Source: Mycolicibacterium cosmeticum (GTDB taxonomy: Bacteria; Actinomycetota; Actinomycetes; Mycobacteriales; Mycobacteriaceae). From it: a DNA stretch of 64,000 nucleotides. Of this stretch, positions 16,817 to 25,697 are shown one piece after another; positions within the stretch are counted from its first letter, which is position 1, and each line of letters opens with the position of its first letter. The notes below the pieces were generated by a model. The model was not told where the DNA came from. It made no database searches and was given only the letters and a program-made list of their open reading frames with translations. Where the stretch lies: assembly GCF_000613185.1 (NCBI RefSeq), contig NZ_CCBB010000003.1, forward strand, positions 1,364,001-1,428,000, in the 5' to 3' direction. Both the position numbers and the translations under genes were made by a program.

Positions 16817-17685
16817 CGGAACCTGTTGACGTACTGGGTCATGGTCTTGAGTTGGTAGGCCGAGACCTCGTGGGCCGTCTCGTCCTCGGCGAACACCGAG
16901 GACACCATGACGGTGTCCTCGCGGTCGTAGAAACCGATCTCGGCCAGGCCGCCGAAGAACTCGTCCCAGTCGATGTCTCCGTCGCCGATCTTGAGGTGCT
17001 GGTGCACCCGCACCGGGTTGCCCGGCGGGTTGGTGATGTAGCGCAGGCCGTGGCTGCGGTGGTGATCCATGGTGTCGGCCACATGCACCAGGCGCAGCTT
17101 GTCTGCGGCCGCGCGGATGGTCTCGAGCATCTTCCCGCCCATGTGGAACGCGTGGCAGGCGACGTACACCATGCCGATGTTCGGGGAGTTCACCCCGCGG
17201 ATGATGCGCAGCGCCTCCAGCCCGTCTTCGACGAAATCGTCGGGGTGCGGGTCGATCCGGACGTCGATGCCCTCGCGTTCGATGATCGGCAGCAGTTCCT
17301 CCATGGACCGGAAGAACGCCCGCTCGGATTCCTCGGCCTTCTCCGGGCGGCCGGAGAATTCGGTGTTGATCACGTTGACGCCGAGGTCGACGGTGATCTG
17401 GATGACGCGCTTCCAGTTGCGCACCGCGGCCTCGCGGGCATCGGGGTCCGGGCTGGACCAGCGCAGCACCGGCAGTACCGAGGCGATCCCGACGCCCGCG
17501 TCGGCGCACGCCCTGCGGAACGCGGCGACCAGCGCGTCATCGGCGCGCGGGTGGTTGAAGAACGGGATGAAATCCCGGTGCGGGGTCAACTGCAGGTGCT
17601 CGTAACCCAATTCCGCGACCACCCGGGGAAGTTCGAGCAGCGGGTAATCGTGATGAAACGGTGTCGGATCGAGGGCGATCTTCAT
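16798..17685 (-). CDS. Sugar phosphate isomerase/epimerase family TIM-barrel protein (inositol/sugar catabolism)
   Basis: The protein is 295 aa. The xylose-isomerase-like barrel begins MKIALDPTPFHHDYPLLELPRVVAELGYEHLQL. Likely metal/acid-base residues lie in VINTEFSGRP, RIDPHPDDF, YVACHAFHMGGK and LVHVADTMDHHRS. It ends the LacI-linked operon, one base after the dehydrogenase gene. Relatives include IolE/IolH-type enzymes, which dehydrate or isomerise inosose derivatives. Pairing with a second barrel and an Idh-like dehydrogenase supports a cyclitol or rare-sugar pathway. Confidence 0.75.
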   Translation of the reverse strand: MKIALDPTPFHHDYPLLELPRVVAELGYEHLQLTPHRDFIPFFNHPRADDALVAAFRRACADAGVGIASVLPVLRWSSPDPDAREAAVRNWKRVIQITVDLGVNVINTEFSGRPEKAEESERAFFRSMEELLPIIEREGIDVRIDPHPDDFVEDGLEALRIIRGVNSPNIGMVYVACHAFHMGGKMLETIRAAADKLRLVHVADTMDHHRSHGLRYITNPPGNPVRVHQHLKIGDGDIDWDEFFGGLAEIGFYDREDTVMVSSVFAEDETAHEVSAYQLKTMTQYVNRFRYSGCL

Positions 17686-17686
17686 C

Positions 17687-18718
17687 TCATGCCCCTTCGA
17701 TCGATCCGCGGTCGGCCAGCGTCACCTCGACCGGCAGCCCGGTGTTCAGCGACTCGACACCGGCCTCACACACCGCCGCGGCCGCGTAGCCGTCCCAGGC
17801 GGTCGGTCCATCTGTGTAGTCTCCCGTCGTCCCGCCGCGCGCTACCGCGTCCACCCAGCGCTGGAATTCGGTGTCGTACGCCTGCCCGAAGCGCTCCTTG
17901 AACGACGGCGTGATCTGGCCACCCCAGCTCCCGGGCGACGTCTTGCGCACCAGACCGACATCCAATCCGATCATGGCGCTGCCTTTTTCGCCCACGAGCT
18001 CGGTGCGCACCTCATAGGCGACACCGGTGGTGACGAACACCTCGACGTCCACATGCTTGCCCGAGACGGTCTTGAAGATGGCGATCTGCGGATCCTGCAA
18101 ACCCTGCGGCGCACCGGGATTGGCGGCCGGACGGATGATCTGCACCGAGGCGATCTCCTCGCCGAACAGGAAGCGGGCCACGTCCACCTCGTGCACCAGC
18201 GAGTCGCGCACGATTATCGCGCTGTCGAAGTTCGGCGGTACCGCCGGGTTGCGGTGCGCGCAGTGCAGGACCAGCGCCTCACCGAACTCGCCGGCGTCCA
18301 ACAGCGCCTTCAGTTGCGCATACTCGTGGTCGAAGCGGCGCATAAAACCGACCTGGATGAGCCGCTTGCCCAGTTCGGCCTCGCGCTTGACCACCGCCAG
18401 CGAGGTCTCCACATCGGTGGTCAGTGGCTTCTCGCAGAGCACCGGCTTGCCGTGCTCCAGACAGGCCAGCAGCTGTTTCTCATGAGTGGACCCGGGGGTG
18501 GCGATCACCACGGCGTCGACCTCGGGATCGGCGATGGCGTCCAGCGGGTCGCCGACGGCGCGGCAGCCGGGCACACCGGCGGCGACGGCCTCGGCCTTGT
18601 CGGTGAGGTAGTCGTTGACCACCACCACCCGGGCGCCCGAGATGCGCGACGTGATGCGCGCGACGTGGTCGGCGCCCATCATCCCGACGCCCAGGACGGC
18701 AATCTTCAGATCGGACAT
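17687..18718 (-). CDS. Gfo/Idh/MocA-family inositol 2-dehydrogenase-like oxidoreductase
   Basis: The protein is 343 aa from ATG 18718 ([22 protein letters not shown]). It has an N-terminal NAD(P) Rossmann fold with GVGMMG, the family EKP motif in [10 protein letters not shown] and the catalytic D-x-x-x-H region [14 protein letters not shown]. Family members oxidise myo-inositol or related cyclitols to inosose. The sequence looks closest to bacterial inositol 2-dehydrogenase (IolG), but other hydroxyl sugars are possible. It lies between two TIM-barrel enzymes in the LacI-controlled operon. Confidence 0.82.
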   Translation of the reverse strand: MSDLKIAVLGVGMMGADHVARITSRISGARVVVVNDYLTDKAEAVAAGVPGCRAVGDPLDAIADPEVDAVVIATPGSTHEKQLLACLEHGKPVLCEKPLTTDVETSLAVVKREAELGKRLIQVGFMRRFDHEYAQLKALLDAGEFGEALVLHCAHRNPAVPPNFDSAIIVRDSLVHEVDVARFLFGEEIASVQIIRPAANPGAPQGLQDPQIAIFKTVSGKHVDVEVFVTTGVAYEVRTELVGEKGSAMIGLDVGLVRKTSPGSWGGQITPSFKERFGQAYDTEFQRWVDAVARGGTTGDYTDGPTAWDGYAAAAVCEAGVESLNTGLPVEVTLADRGSIEGA

Positions 18719-18731
18719 GGCTTTTGGACTC

Positions 18732-19637
18732 CTAGTTGAAGCGGACGGACGGGACGCCACAGGAACCCAGGTAGTTGCGGGTGCGCTTGGCGATGGGCAG
18801 GGGGGCGTCGACCTCGCAGGGATACATGTCCTGCTCGACGATGGCGAACACGTCGATGCCGAGCTTGTCGATCTCGGCGAGCAGCGGCGGCATCTCCGGG
18901 ATGCCGAGCGGCGGTTCGGTCATCGCGCCGAGCTTGACGGCCTCGCCGAACGGCAGGTCCTCGGCCTCGACCTTGGCACGCACCTGCGGGTCGACCTGCT
19001 TGAGGTGCAGGTAACCGATGCGCTCCGGGGCGCGCCGGATGATGGCGATGTTGTCACCGCCGCAGTACGAGATGTGCCCGGTGTCCAGGCACAGGTTGAC
19101 GAACTCGCCGTCGGTGCCGTCCAGGAAACGGTAGACGTTGTCCTCGGTGTCGACATGGCTGTCGGCGTGCGGGTGGTATTGCGCACGGACGCCGTACTTC
19201 TCGAACATGGCCTTGCCCAGTTCGTTCATGCCCGTGGTCTTCTTGCGCCACTGTTCGGGGGTCAGCTCACGGTCTTCCAGCACGGCGCCGGTGGCCGGGT
19301 CACGCCACATCTCCGGGATGACGACGACGTGCTTACCGCCCACGGCGGCGGTCAGTTTCGCGACGTCCTCGATCTGGGACCACACCGCCGACCACGAATC
19401 ATCCTGGTGCAGGTGCTCGAACACCGTGCCGGCCGACAGCTTCAGGTTGCGCTCGGCCAGCTCGTCGGCCAGCTGCTTCGGGTCGGTGGGGAGGTAGCCG
19501 AACGGGCCCAATTCGATCCACTGGTAACCGGATTCGGCGACCTCGTCCAGGAAGCGGGTATAGGGCGTCTGGTTGGGGTCATCGGGAAACCACACGCCCC
19601 AGGAGTCGGGTGCGGAGCCAACGAGGATGGTGCTCAT
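18732..19637 (-). CDS. IolE/IolH-like TIM-barrel sugar isomerase/dehydratase
   Basis: The protein is 301 aa from ATG 19637, which overlaps the transporter stop as ATGA and so indicates translational coupling. A long in-frame upstream extension is antisense to the transporter's meaning and is rejected. [23 protein letters not shown] is typical of actinobacterial IolE-like barrels. Ligand candidates are in [32 protein letters not shown] and [10 protein letters not shown]. Likely role: second step after inositol dehydrogenation (inosose dehydratase or epimerase). Confidence 0.8.
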   Translation of the reverse strand: MSTILVGSAPDSWGVWFPDDPNQTPYTRFLDEVAESGYQWIELGPFGYLPTDPKQLADELAERNLKLSAGTVFEHLHQDDSWSAVWSQIEDVAKLTAAVGGKHVVVIPEMWRDPATGAVLEDRELTPEQWRKKTTGMNELGKAMFEKYGVRAQYHPHADSHVDTEDNVYRFLDGTDGEFVNLCLDTGHISYCGGDNIAIIRRAPERIGYLHLKQVDPQVRAKVEAEDLPFGEAVKLGAMTEPPLGIPEMPPLLAEIDKLGIDVFAIVEQDMYPCEVDAPLPIAKRTRNYLGSCGVPSVRFN

Positions 19638-21085
19638 CGGGGGATTGTCCTTTCGGTGGTCACGGGGTTGGTGGTGCCGTGCTGGGCCTCGAAGCGCTCT
19701 TCGAGTTCTTCGAGGGTGGTGCCTTTGGTTTCGGGGACGCAGCGGACGACGAACAGGAACGACGCGACGTTGATGAGGACGAACAAGGCGAATGTGCCCG
19801 TCGATCCGAGTGCACCGGTCAGCAGGGGGAAGGCGAAGGAGATGATCGCGTTGGTGCACCAGAGCACGAAAACCGCGACACCCATGGCGAATCCGCGGAT
19901 GCTCAGCGGGAAGATCTCCGACAGCAACAGCCACACCACGGTGCCGATGAACATCTGCACGAACGCCACGAACAGCACCATGCAGCCCAGGATCACGTAG
20001 CTACGGGTGCTCGATTCGGGTAGCACGAACGTCGCTGCCAGTGCCGCCTGGGAGACGGCGACCCCGGCGAAACCGATGAGCAACATGGTGCGCCGGCCGA
20101 CGAAGCCGAGCAGGATGATGCCGACGATGGTGGTGACCACCGACGTGACGCCGACGGCGATGGTCGCGATCAGGGCGGCGCTGACGCCGAGACCGCTCTG
20201 TTCCAGGATGGTGGGTGCGTAGTAGTTGACGGTGTTGATTCCGGTGGCCTGTTGTACGACCGCCAGGCCGCAACCCACCAGCACCACCCGGCGGATCCAC
20301 GGCACGTCGCGAATCACCGAGAACGGCGTCGCGGTGCTGGCCTTGAGCATGTGGGCGGTGTGTTCGGCGATGACGGCGAACTCGGCGTCGGCCTCGTGGG
20401 CGGGCCGGCTGCGCAGCAGCACATTGCGGGCCTCGTCGAGCCGGCTCTTGAGCCCGTACCAGCGGGGCGAGTCGGGCAGCACCAGCATGCCGACGAGCAG
20501 CGCGACGGCGGGAATCGCGGCGACGGCGAGCATGGTGCGCCACACGTGTGGGTCACCGATGAGGTGATCGAGCAGGGCGTTGGTGGCGAACGCCAGCATC
20601 TGGCCGGTGACGATCATCAGTTCGTTGATGGTGACCATGCGACCGCGGCGGTCGGCCGGTGCCATCTCGGCCAGGTACAGCGGGCACGTCACGGCGGCGG
20701 CGCCGACACCGAGACCCAGCACGATGCGCGCGGCAACCATGACCTGGACGTCGGGTGCCAGCGCGCAGCCGACGGCGCCGACCAGGAACAGTCCCGCGCA
20801 GAGCAGCAGCGTCTTCTTGCGCCCGATCCGGTCGGCGACCCGGCCGCCGAACAGCGCCCCGAACGCGGCACCGGGGAACAGCAGGGAGCTGACGACGGTG
20901 GCTTCCCCGAACGACGAGAGTGCCAGGTCGTCCTTCATGTACAGCAGCGCGCCGGAGATGACGCCGGTGTCGTAGCCGAACAACAGGCCGCCGAGGGTGG
21001 CGATGACGGTGAGTTTGGTCAAGAACCGCGTGTGCGTCGGCATCGTCGTCGGTGCCCCCTTGCCTGTCGAGCCTGGTGCGGTCAA
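19634..21085 (-). CDS. Sugar-porter MFS transporter (IolT-like inositol/sugar:proton symporter)
   Basis: The protein is 483 aa with twelve membrane helices. Sugar-porter signatures are GGLLFGYDTGVISGALLYM in helix 1, DRIGRKK in loop 2-3, VLPDSPRWYGLKSR before the central loop, QQATGINTVNYYAPTIL in helix 7 and VPETKGTTLEELE after helix 12. ATG 21043 (MPTHTRFL) is an alternative start. It is first in the operon, directly next to the tandem LacI operators. Together with the two barrels and the dehydrogenase it suggests uptake and oxidation of inositol or a similar polyol. Confidence 0.87.
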   Translation of the reverse strand: MTAPGSTGKGAPTTMPTHTRFLTKLTVIATLGGLLFGYDTGVISGALLYMKDDLALSSFGEATVVSSLLFPGAAFGALFGGRVADRIGRKKTLLLCAGLFLVGAVGCALAPDVQVMVAARIVLGLGVGAAAVTCPLYLAEMAPADRRGRMVTINELMIVTGQMLAFATNALLDHLIGDPHVWRTMLAVAAIPAVALLVGMLVLPDSPRWYGLKSRLDEARNVLLRSRPAHEADAEFAVIAEHTAHMLKASTATPFSVIRDVPWIRRVVLVGCGLAVVQQATGINTVNYYAPTILEQSGLGVSAALIATIAVGVTSVVTTIVGIILLGFVGRRTMLLIGFAGVAVSQAALAATFVLPESSTRSYVILGCMVLFVAFVQMFIGTVVWLLLSEIFPLSIRGFAMGVAVFVLWCTNAIISFAFPLLTGALGSTGTFALFVLINVASFLFVVRCVPETKGTTLEELEERFEAQHGTTNPVTTERTIPR

Positions 21086-21105
21086 TACCCGCGCTGTGTG
21101 CCGGC

Positions 21106-21132
21106 CTAACGCGCGTTAGTAACGCGCGTTAG
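21106..21132. promoter_or_regulatory. Tandem LacI-type operators
   Basis: Two identical palindromes TAACGCGCGTTA (21107-21118 and 21120-21131) are 13 bp apart, within a CTAA..TTAG context. They lie between the divergent transporter and LacI genes. The central CG and symmetric form fit LacI-family operators. A TACTAT -10-like hexamer follows (about 21136-21141), so binding would cover the lacI promoter and probably the operon promoter as well. Confidence 0.85.
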
Positions 21133-21190
21133 AGCTACTATGGGTGCTCGGTGCGGTACGTGTCAACCGTCACGTCGAACAGGAGGTGTG

Positions 21191-22246
21191 ATGCCGTCAG
21201 CCCCACGCGGCCCCGCGTCGTCGCGCCGTCCGACGATGGCCGAGGTCGCCGCCAAGGCCGGGGTGTCCCGCACGCTGGTGTCGTTCATCCTCGACGGAAA
21301 ACCTGGTGCCAGCGAGGAAACCCGGCAGCGGGTGCTGGCCATCGCGAAGGAGGTCGGCTACCGGCCGGACGCGGCGGCGCGGCTGCTGGCGCTGGGGCGC
21401 AGTCGCACCCTCGGCGTGCTGACCGACGTGCGCCAGCTGTTCCAGGCCGAATTGGTCACCGGCATCTACCCGGCCGCCGAGCAGTTGGGTTACGAGGTGC
21501 TGCTGACCACGAACCTGTCCGATCGCCCGGAGTCGGTGCCGATCGACGCCCTGATCAGTCACCGGTGCGGCAGCCTGATCCTGCTGGCGCCGACATCGGG
21601 CCACGACTACCTGATCAAGCTGGCGGCGGAGGTACCCGTCGTGGTGGTGGGCCCCCGGCTACCGGCAGAGGTGCTGGGCGCCGGGGTCGACCTCGCCTCG
21701 GTACGCACCGACGACGCCCGCGGCATCGGCGACGCCGTGGACTACCTGGTCACGTTGGGGCACAAGGATATTCTGCACGTGGACGGTGGCGACGGTTCGG
21801 GGTCGCCGGAGCGTCGACGCGGATACCGCGAAGCCATGTCCGCCCACGGCCTCGAGGAGCGAATCGACATCATCGCCGGCGACCACACCGAGGAGGCCGG
21901 TGCGGCCGCCGCGCGCGAACTCCTGGCCCGTCCCGGCCTGCCCACCGCCGTGCTGGCCAGCAACGACCGCAGCGCGCTGGGCCTGCTCGACGTGCTGACT
22001 CGCTCCGGAGTCGACATCCCCGGTGAGCTGTCGCTGGTGGGTTTCGACGACACCCGACTGTCCGACTTTCCCAGGATCGACCTGACCACCGTGCACCAGG
22101 ACGCGCCGGGGCTGGCACAGCACGCGGTGCGGCTGGCCGTGGAACTGCTGGAGCGGCGCTGCTCCGGCCCCAAGGAAGTGGTGCTGCGCTCACAGCTCGT
22201 AATCCGCGGCACCAGCGGGCCGCCGCCGGCGACGGTGCGCCGGTAA
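21191..22246 (+). CDS. LacI-family transcriptional regulator
   Basis: The protein is 351 aa from ATG 21191, with AGGAGG starting at 21181. The N-terminal HTH is TMAEVAAKAGVSRTLVSFIL (a hinge follows near 60-70). The periplasmic-binding-protein-like sensor domain contains GVLTDV, AVLASNDRSALGLLDVL and SLVGFDDTRLSDFPRIDLTTV. It is divergent from the transporter-TIM-dehydrogenase-TIM operon with tandem palindromic operators between. It is expected to repress both directions until the substrate or a pathway intermediate binds. Confidence 0.9.
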   Translation: MPSAPRGPASSRRPTMAEVAAKAGVSRTLVSFILDGKPGASEETRQRVLAIAKEVGYRPDAAARLLALGRSRTLGVLTDVRQLFQAELVTGIYPAAEQLGYEVLLTTNLSDRPESVPIDALISHRCGSLILLAPTSGHDYLIKLAAEVPVVVVGPRLPAEVLGAGVDLASVRTDDARGIGDAVDYLVTLGHKDILHVDGGDGSGSPERRRGYREAMSAHGLEERIDIIAGDHTEEAGAAAARELLARPGLPTAVLASNDRSALGLLDVLTRSGVDIPGELSLVGFDDTRLSDFPRIDLTTVHQDAPGLAQHAVRLAVELLERRCSGPKEVVLRSQLVIRGTSGPPPATVRR

Positions 22247-22256
22247 GGTCGCCGGC

Positions 22257-23024
22257 ATGGTGAATTTCGCGCTGCGGTCGTGTGGCCTGCGCGGGCATGC
22301 CACGTTCGCGCCCGACGAGCCCGAGCTGCGGGAGCGGCTGCGCGTGGACACACCGGTCGGCGAGGCGTGGCGCTGTCTGCGTTGCGAGACGTTCGTCGTC
22401 GGACCGCCGCGCGGCCACGGGCCTGCCGACACCGCGCCCGAGGTGCCGCGCGGCCGGTTGCTGCGGGACCGCACCTTGATGCGAATCCTGGCCGCCGAGC
22501 GGGTGATTCGGGCACTGCTGCTGCTCCTGGCCGCCGGTGGGGTGCTCAAGGTCCGCGGCGAACGTGAGCACCTCAAGCAGGCGTTCGAGCAGGAACTGCC
22601 GCTGTTGCGCCCGCTGGCCGACCAGATCGGCTGGAACCTGGACGATTCCAAGATCATCCGGCATATCGGCGAGGCTTTCTCGTTGTCCTCCACGACGCTG
22701 CTGTGGATCGCGGTCGGTCTGGCCGCCTATGCCTGCACCCAGCTGGTGGAGGCGGCCGGGCTGTGGTTGATGAAGCGCTGGGGCGAGTATTTCGCGGTGG
22801 TCGCGACCAGTGCCTTCCTGCCGCTGGAGATCTACGAGCTGACCGAGAAGATCACCGTGCTGCGGGTTGCCGCGGTGGTCATCAACGTCATCGCCGTGCT
22901 CTGGTTGCTCTGGAGCAAGCGGCTTTTCGGACTCAACGGCGGCGCCAAGGCGTACTGGGCCGAGCATCACACCGAGAGCCTGATGAGCGTGGAACGGGCC
23001 GGCCTGGAAGGTGCGTTGCCTTAA
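22257..23024 (+). CDS. DUF2127-family membrane protein
   Basis: The protein is 255 aa. The cytosolic N-terminus has CLRCETF and a preceding CGLRGHAT segment (possible small metal site). Four hydrophobic segments follow (about 82-98, 145-168, 180-200, 204-222), with GLWLMKRWGEYFAVVATSAFLPLEIYE, the most typical DUF2127 block. Function unknown; inner membrane. It starts 10 nt after lacI but belongs to a different functional class. Its end overlaps the convergent fadD by 4 bp. Confidence 0.78.
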   Translation: MVNFALRSCGLRGHATFAPDEPELRERLRVDTPVGEAWRCLRCETFVVGPPRGHGPADTAPEVPRGRLLRDRTLMRILAAERVIRALLLLLAAGGVLKVRGEREHLKQAFEQELPLLRPLADQIGWNLDDSKIIRHIGEAFSLSSTTLLWIAVGLAAYACTQLVEAAGLWLMKRWGEYFAVVATSAFLPLEIYELTEKITVLRVAAVVINVIAVLWLLWSKRLFGLNGGAKAYWAEHHTESLMSVERAGLEGALP

Positions 23025-24499
23025 CCCACCCGCTCGCGGGCGTATTGGCGCACCGCCTGTTTCGCGACCTTGCCGTTACCGGTGAGCGGAAGCTCGTCGA
23101 CGAACAACACGTGCCGGGGCCGTTTGAAGCCGGTGAGGCTGCCGCGCACCTGGTCGACGAGCTGTGCGGCGGTGACCTCCGAGCCGGGCTGCGGGACCAC
23201 CACGGCGCAGATCGCCTCGCCCCAATAAGGATCCGGCACGCCCACCACCGCAACCCGTTCCACGCCGGGGTGCCGGCACAGCACATCCTCGACCTCCCGG
23301 GAGGACACGTTCTCGCCGCCGGTGATGATCACGTCCTTGAGCCGGTCCGACACCACCAGACGACCGGCACTGTCGAGATAACCGAGATCGCCGGTGTGCA
23401 GCCAACCGTCGACGGTGGCGGGCGTGTCCGGCCAATAGCCGGCGGCGACTTGTGCACCGCGGACCAGGATTTCGCCCACCGGGTCGGGCCCGGCGATGCG
23501 GATCTGCACGCCGGCGTGTGGGCGTCCGGCCGTCGCGAGCACCGCGGGGTCACCGGACCGGTGCTCCTCGGGCCCGAGAAAGGTGATGTTGCCGCCCGTT
23601 TCGGTCATCCCGTACCCCTGGTGGAAATCGACGCCCAACCGGGTGATCGCCCGCTCCAACAGGTCGGCGGGGATGGCCGCCGAGCCGTAGGCGATATCAC
23701 GCAGGGTGGGCAGTTCGGTGCCGGTCTCGTCCAGATGAGCGAGCAGGCTGTGCAGCATCGTCGGGGCCAGCGAGCACGCGGTGACACCGTACGTGTTCAC
23801 CGCCGCGACGAAGGCTTCCGGCCGGAACGCGGGCACCGGCAGCACCGTCGCGCCGGCGCCGTGGTGCACCAACATGTTGTATCCGGCGATGTGGCACATC
23901 GGAAACGGCAGCAGGTAGGTCCCGCCCGGGCGCACTGACCGGCCGGCGATCGTCCCATTCGCGGCGGCGAGCAGTGTGCGGTGCGTGTGGATGACACCCT
24001 TGGGTTCACCGGTGGACCCGCTGGTGAACAACAGCCAGGCCGGGTCGTCGGGTCCGGGGGACACGTCGTCGTAGCGTGGCACCGGGCCGTGCCATTCGGG
24101 GCTGTCGAACGACACCAGCGGCACACCCATCTCGGACAGCGGTGTGAGATAACGGGAGTCGCCGATCACCAGTGCGGGGCGCACCGCCGTGAGTTGGGCC
24201 AGCTGCTCGGCGCTGCTGAGCCGTTGGTTGATCAGCACCAGTGTGCGTCCGCTGCGCGGCACGCCGTAGTAGAGGCGTGCATAGCCCGCGCTGTTGTCGG
24301 CGACGACGGCGATACGGTCGCGCGGTCGGCTGCGCGCCGCGATCCACGCCGCCGTCGCGCGGATCTGATCGTCGAACTGCGCGAAGCTGATCGAGGTCCC
24401 GTCCGGGCCGATGACGGCTGGCCGGTCGGGCGTTTCGGCGGCGCCCGCGGTGATCAGCTCATGCAGCAGGAGTGCGGTCATGGGCTCCGATCGTGCCAT
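23021..24499 (-). CDS. Acyl-CoA synthetase (FadD/class I adenylate-forming enzyme)
   Basis: The protein is 492 aa; ATG 24481 is an alternative start. Core motifs are present in order: P-loop LLFTSGSTGEPKGV, A5-like GYGMTETGGN, A7/A8 GWLHTGDLGYLDSAGRL and the catalytic lysine in LTGNGKVAK near the end. The enzyme should activate a carboxylic acid as acyl-AMP and transfer it to CoA. It is last in an operon fadE-fadE-fadD; both dehydrogenases are upstream on the same strand. The acid is likely a branched, aromatic or steroid-side-chain type, as in other mycobacterial fadD/paired-fadE operons, but the sequence does not say which. Confidence 0.88.
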   Translation of the reverse strand: MARSEPMTALLLHELITAGAAETPDRPAVIGPDGTSISFAQFDDQIRATAAWIAARSRPRDRIAVVADNSAGYARLYYGVPRSGRTLVLINQRLSSAEQLAQLTAVRPALVIGDSRYLTPLSEMGVPLVSFDSPEWHGPVPRYDDVSPGPDDPAWLLFTSGSTGEPKGVIHTHRTLLAAANGTIAGRSVRPGGTYLLPFPMCHIAGYNMLVHHGAGATVLPVPAFRPEAFVAAVNTYGVTACSLAPTMLHSLLAHLDETGTELPTLRDIAYGSAAIPADLLERAITRLGVDFHQGYGMTETGGNITFLGPEEHRSGDPAVLATAGRPHAGVQIRIAGPDPVGEILVRGAQVAAGYWPDTPATVDGWLHTGDLGYLDSAGRLVVSDRLKDVIITGGENVSSREVEDVLCRHPGVERVAVVGVPDPYWGEAICAVVVPQPGSEVTAAQLVDQVRGSLTGFKRPRHVLFVDELPLTGNGKVAKQAVRQYARERVG

Positions 24500-24527
24500 G
24501 GTGTCGGCGTCGAACCCGCTGTGACCG

Positions 24528-25697
24528 TCAAGCCCTGGTGAGCGCGGCGTAGCGGGCGGTGTGAAAGTCGGTGGAACCGAACTCGTACTGCACGGCGGTG
24601 AGGCGCTTGAAGTAGTGTCCGATCGCGAGTTCCTCCGTCATGCCCATCCCGCCGTGCAGTTGCACCGCGTTCTGGCCGACGAACCGGGCGGCCCGCCCGA
24701 CGGTCGCCTTGGCCGCCGACACCGCCCTGGCCCGCTGAGCGGGCTCGGCCTGCAGGTTGAGCACGGCCAGGTACACCGCGGCCACCGCCTGCTCGAGTTC
24801 GATGTGCATGTCCACCATGCGGTGTTGCAGCGCCTGGAAACTGCCGATCGGGGCGCCGAACTGCTGGCGTTGCTTGCTGTATTCGATGGTGTCGGCCAAC
24901 ACCTTTCGCATGTTCCCGACCGCTTCGGCGCACACCGCGGCGGCGCCCTCGTCACGGGCCTGCGCCAGCGACGGCCACGCCGCCCCCTCCTCGCCGAGCA
25001 ACGTGGCCCGGACCCCGTCGAGGTGGATGTCGGCGGCCCAGCGGTCGTCGACGGTGCGGAACGGGCGCAGGGTGAGCCCGGCGGTGTCGCCGTCCCGGTC
25101 GATCAGGAACAGCGACAACCCGGCCGGCGTTGTCGCCGTCACGAGCAGATGCGTGGCCAGGGGAGCGTTGAGCGCCACGATCTTGGCACCGTCGAGCACC
25201 CACACGTCACCCTCGCGGCGCGCGGTGGTGATCACGTCCTGCCAGCGATCGCCCGACTGCGCCTCGGCTGCGGCCAGCGCGACGATCGCCTCACCCGCGA
25301 CCAGCGTCCGCAGGAGTTCACTCGCGCCGGTGCCTTCTCCCGTCGCTTCGCTCGCCCTGGTCCTATCTCCCGTCGCTTCGCTCGCCCTGGTCGCCCGCAA
25401 CAACAGACCGCCGGCCACCACGGCGGTGTCGACATACGGCTCGACCACCAGCGCGTACCCCAGTGCCTCGGCGATCACCATGACTTCGACTGGGCCGCCG
25501 CCGATTCCGCCGACCCGCTCGGGCAGGGCGGCGCCGAGGATACCCAGCTCGTCGGCGAACGCTCGCCAGATCTCGGGTTGCCAGCCGGCGCCCGTCTTTG
25601 CGGCGGCCCGGCTGGACTCCAGCCGGTACCGGGTCGACAGGAACTTGGTGAGGCCGTCGCGCAGGAGTTCCTGTTCGTCGGAAAGGGTGAAGTCCAT
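24528..25697 (-). CDS. Acyl-CoA dehydrogenase, second subunit (FadE)
   Basis: The protein is 389 aa: N-terminal helical domain (MDFTLSDEQELLRDGLTKFLS), middle beta domain and C-terminal helices ending LHGGMGMTEELAIGHYFKRL. The gene begins one base after the stop of the disrupted fadE, so the pair was probably translated together. Adjacent mycobacterial fadE pairs often form alpha2beta2 heterotetramers. If that holds here, this subunit lost its partner when the element inserted. Residues about 102-122 contain a duplicated RASEATG unit encoded by a 30-bp tandem repeat, an insertion not expected in the family. FAD-dependent alpha,beta-dehydrogenation of acyl-CoA is the family reaction. Confidence 0.85.
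   Translation of the reverse strand: MDFTLSDEQELLRDGLTKFLSTRYRLESSRAAAKTGAGWQPEIWRAFADELGILGAALPERVGGIGGGPVEVMVIAEALGYALVVEPYVDTAVVAGGLLLRATRASEATGDRTRASEATGEGTGASELLRTLVAGEAIVALAAAEAQSGDRWQDVITTARREGDVWVLDGAKIVALNAPLATHLLVTATTPAGLSLFLIDRDGDTAGLTLRPFRTVDDRWAADIHLDGVRATLLGEEGAAWPSLAQARDEGAAAVCAEAVGNMRKVLADTIEYSKQRQQFGAPIGSFQALQHRMVDMHIELEQAVAAVYLAVLNLQAEPAQRARAVSAAKATVGRAARFVGQNAVQLHGGMGMTEELAIGHYFKRLTAVQYEFGSTDFHTARYAALTRA
25336..25392. repeat. Tandem 30-bp repeat inside fadE
   Basis: Two identical 27-bp blocks beginning TCTCCCGTCGCTTCGC (25336-25362 and 25366-25392) have a period of 30 bp, so the frame is kept. It encodes RASEATG-type repeats in a surface loop of the acyl-CoA dehydrogenase. 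Confidence 0.85.

Noticed and set aside
18615..20000. Long plus-strand frame across the TIM-barrel and transporter genes
   Set aside because: Antisense to two genes with complete motif sets; no ribosome site and no recognisable domain.
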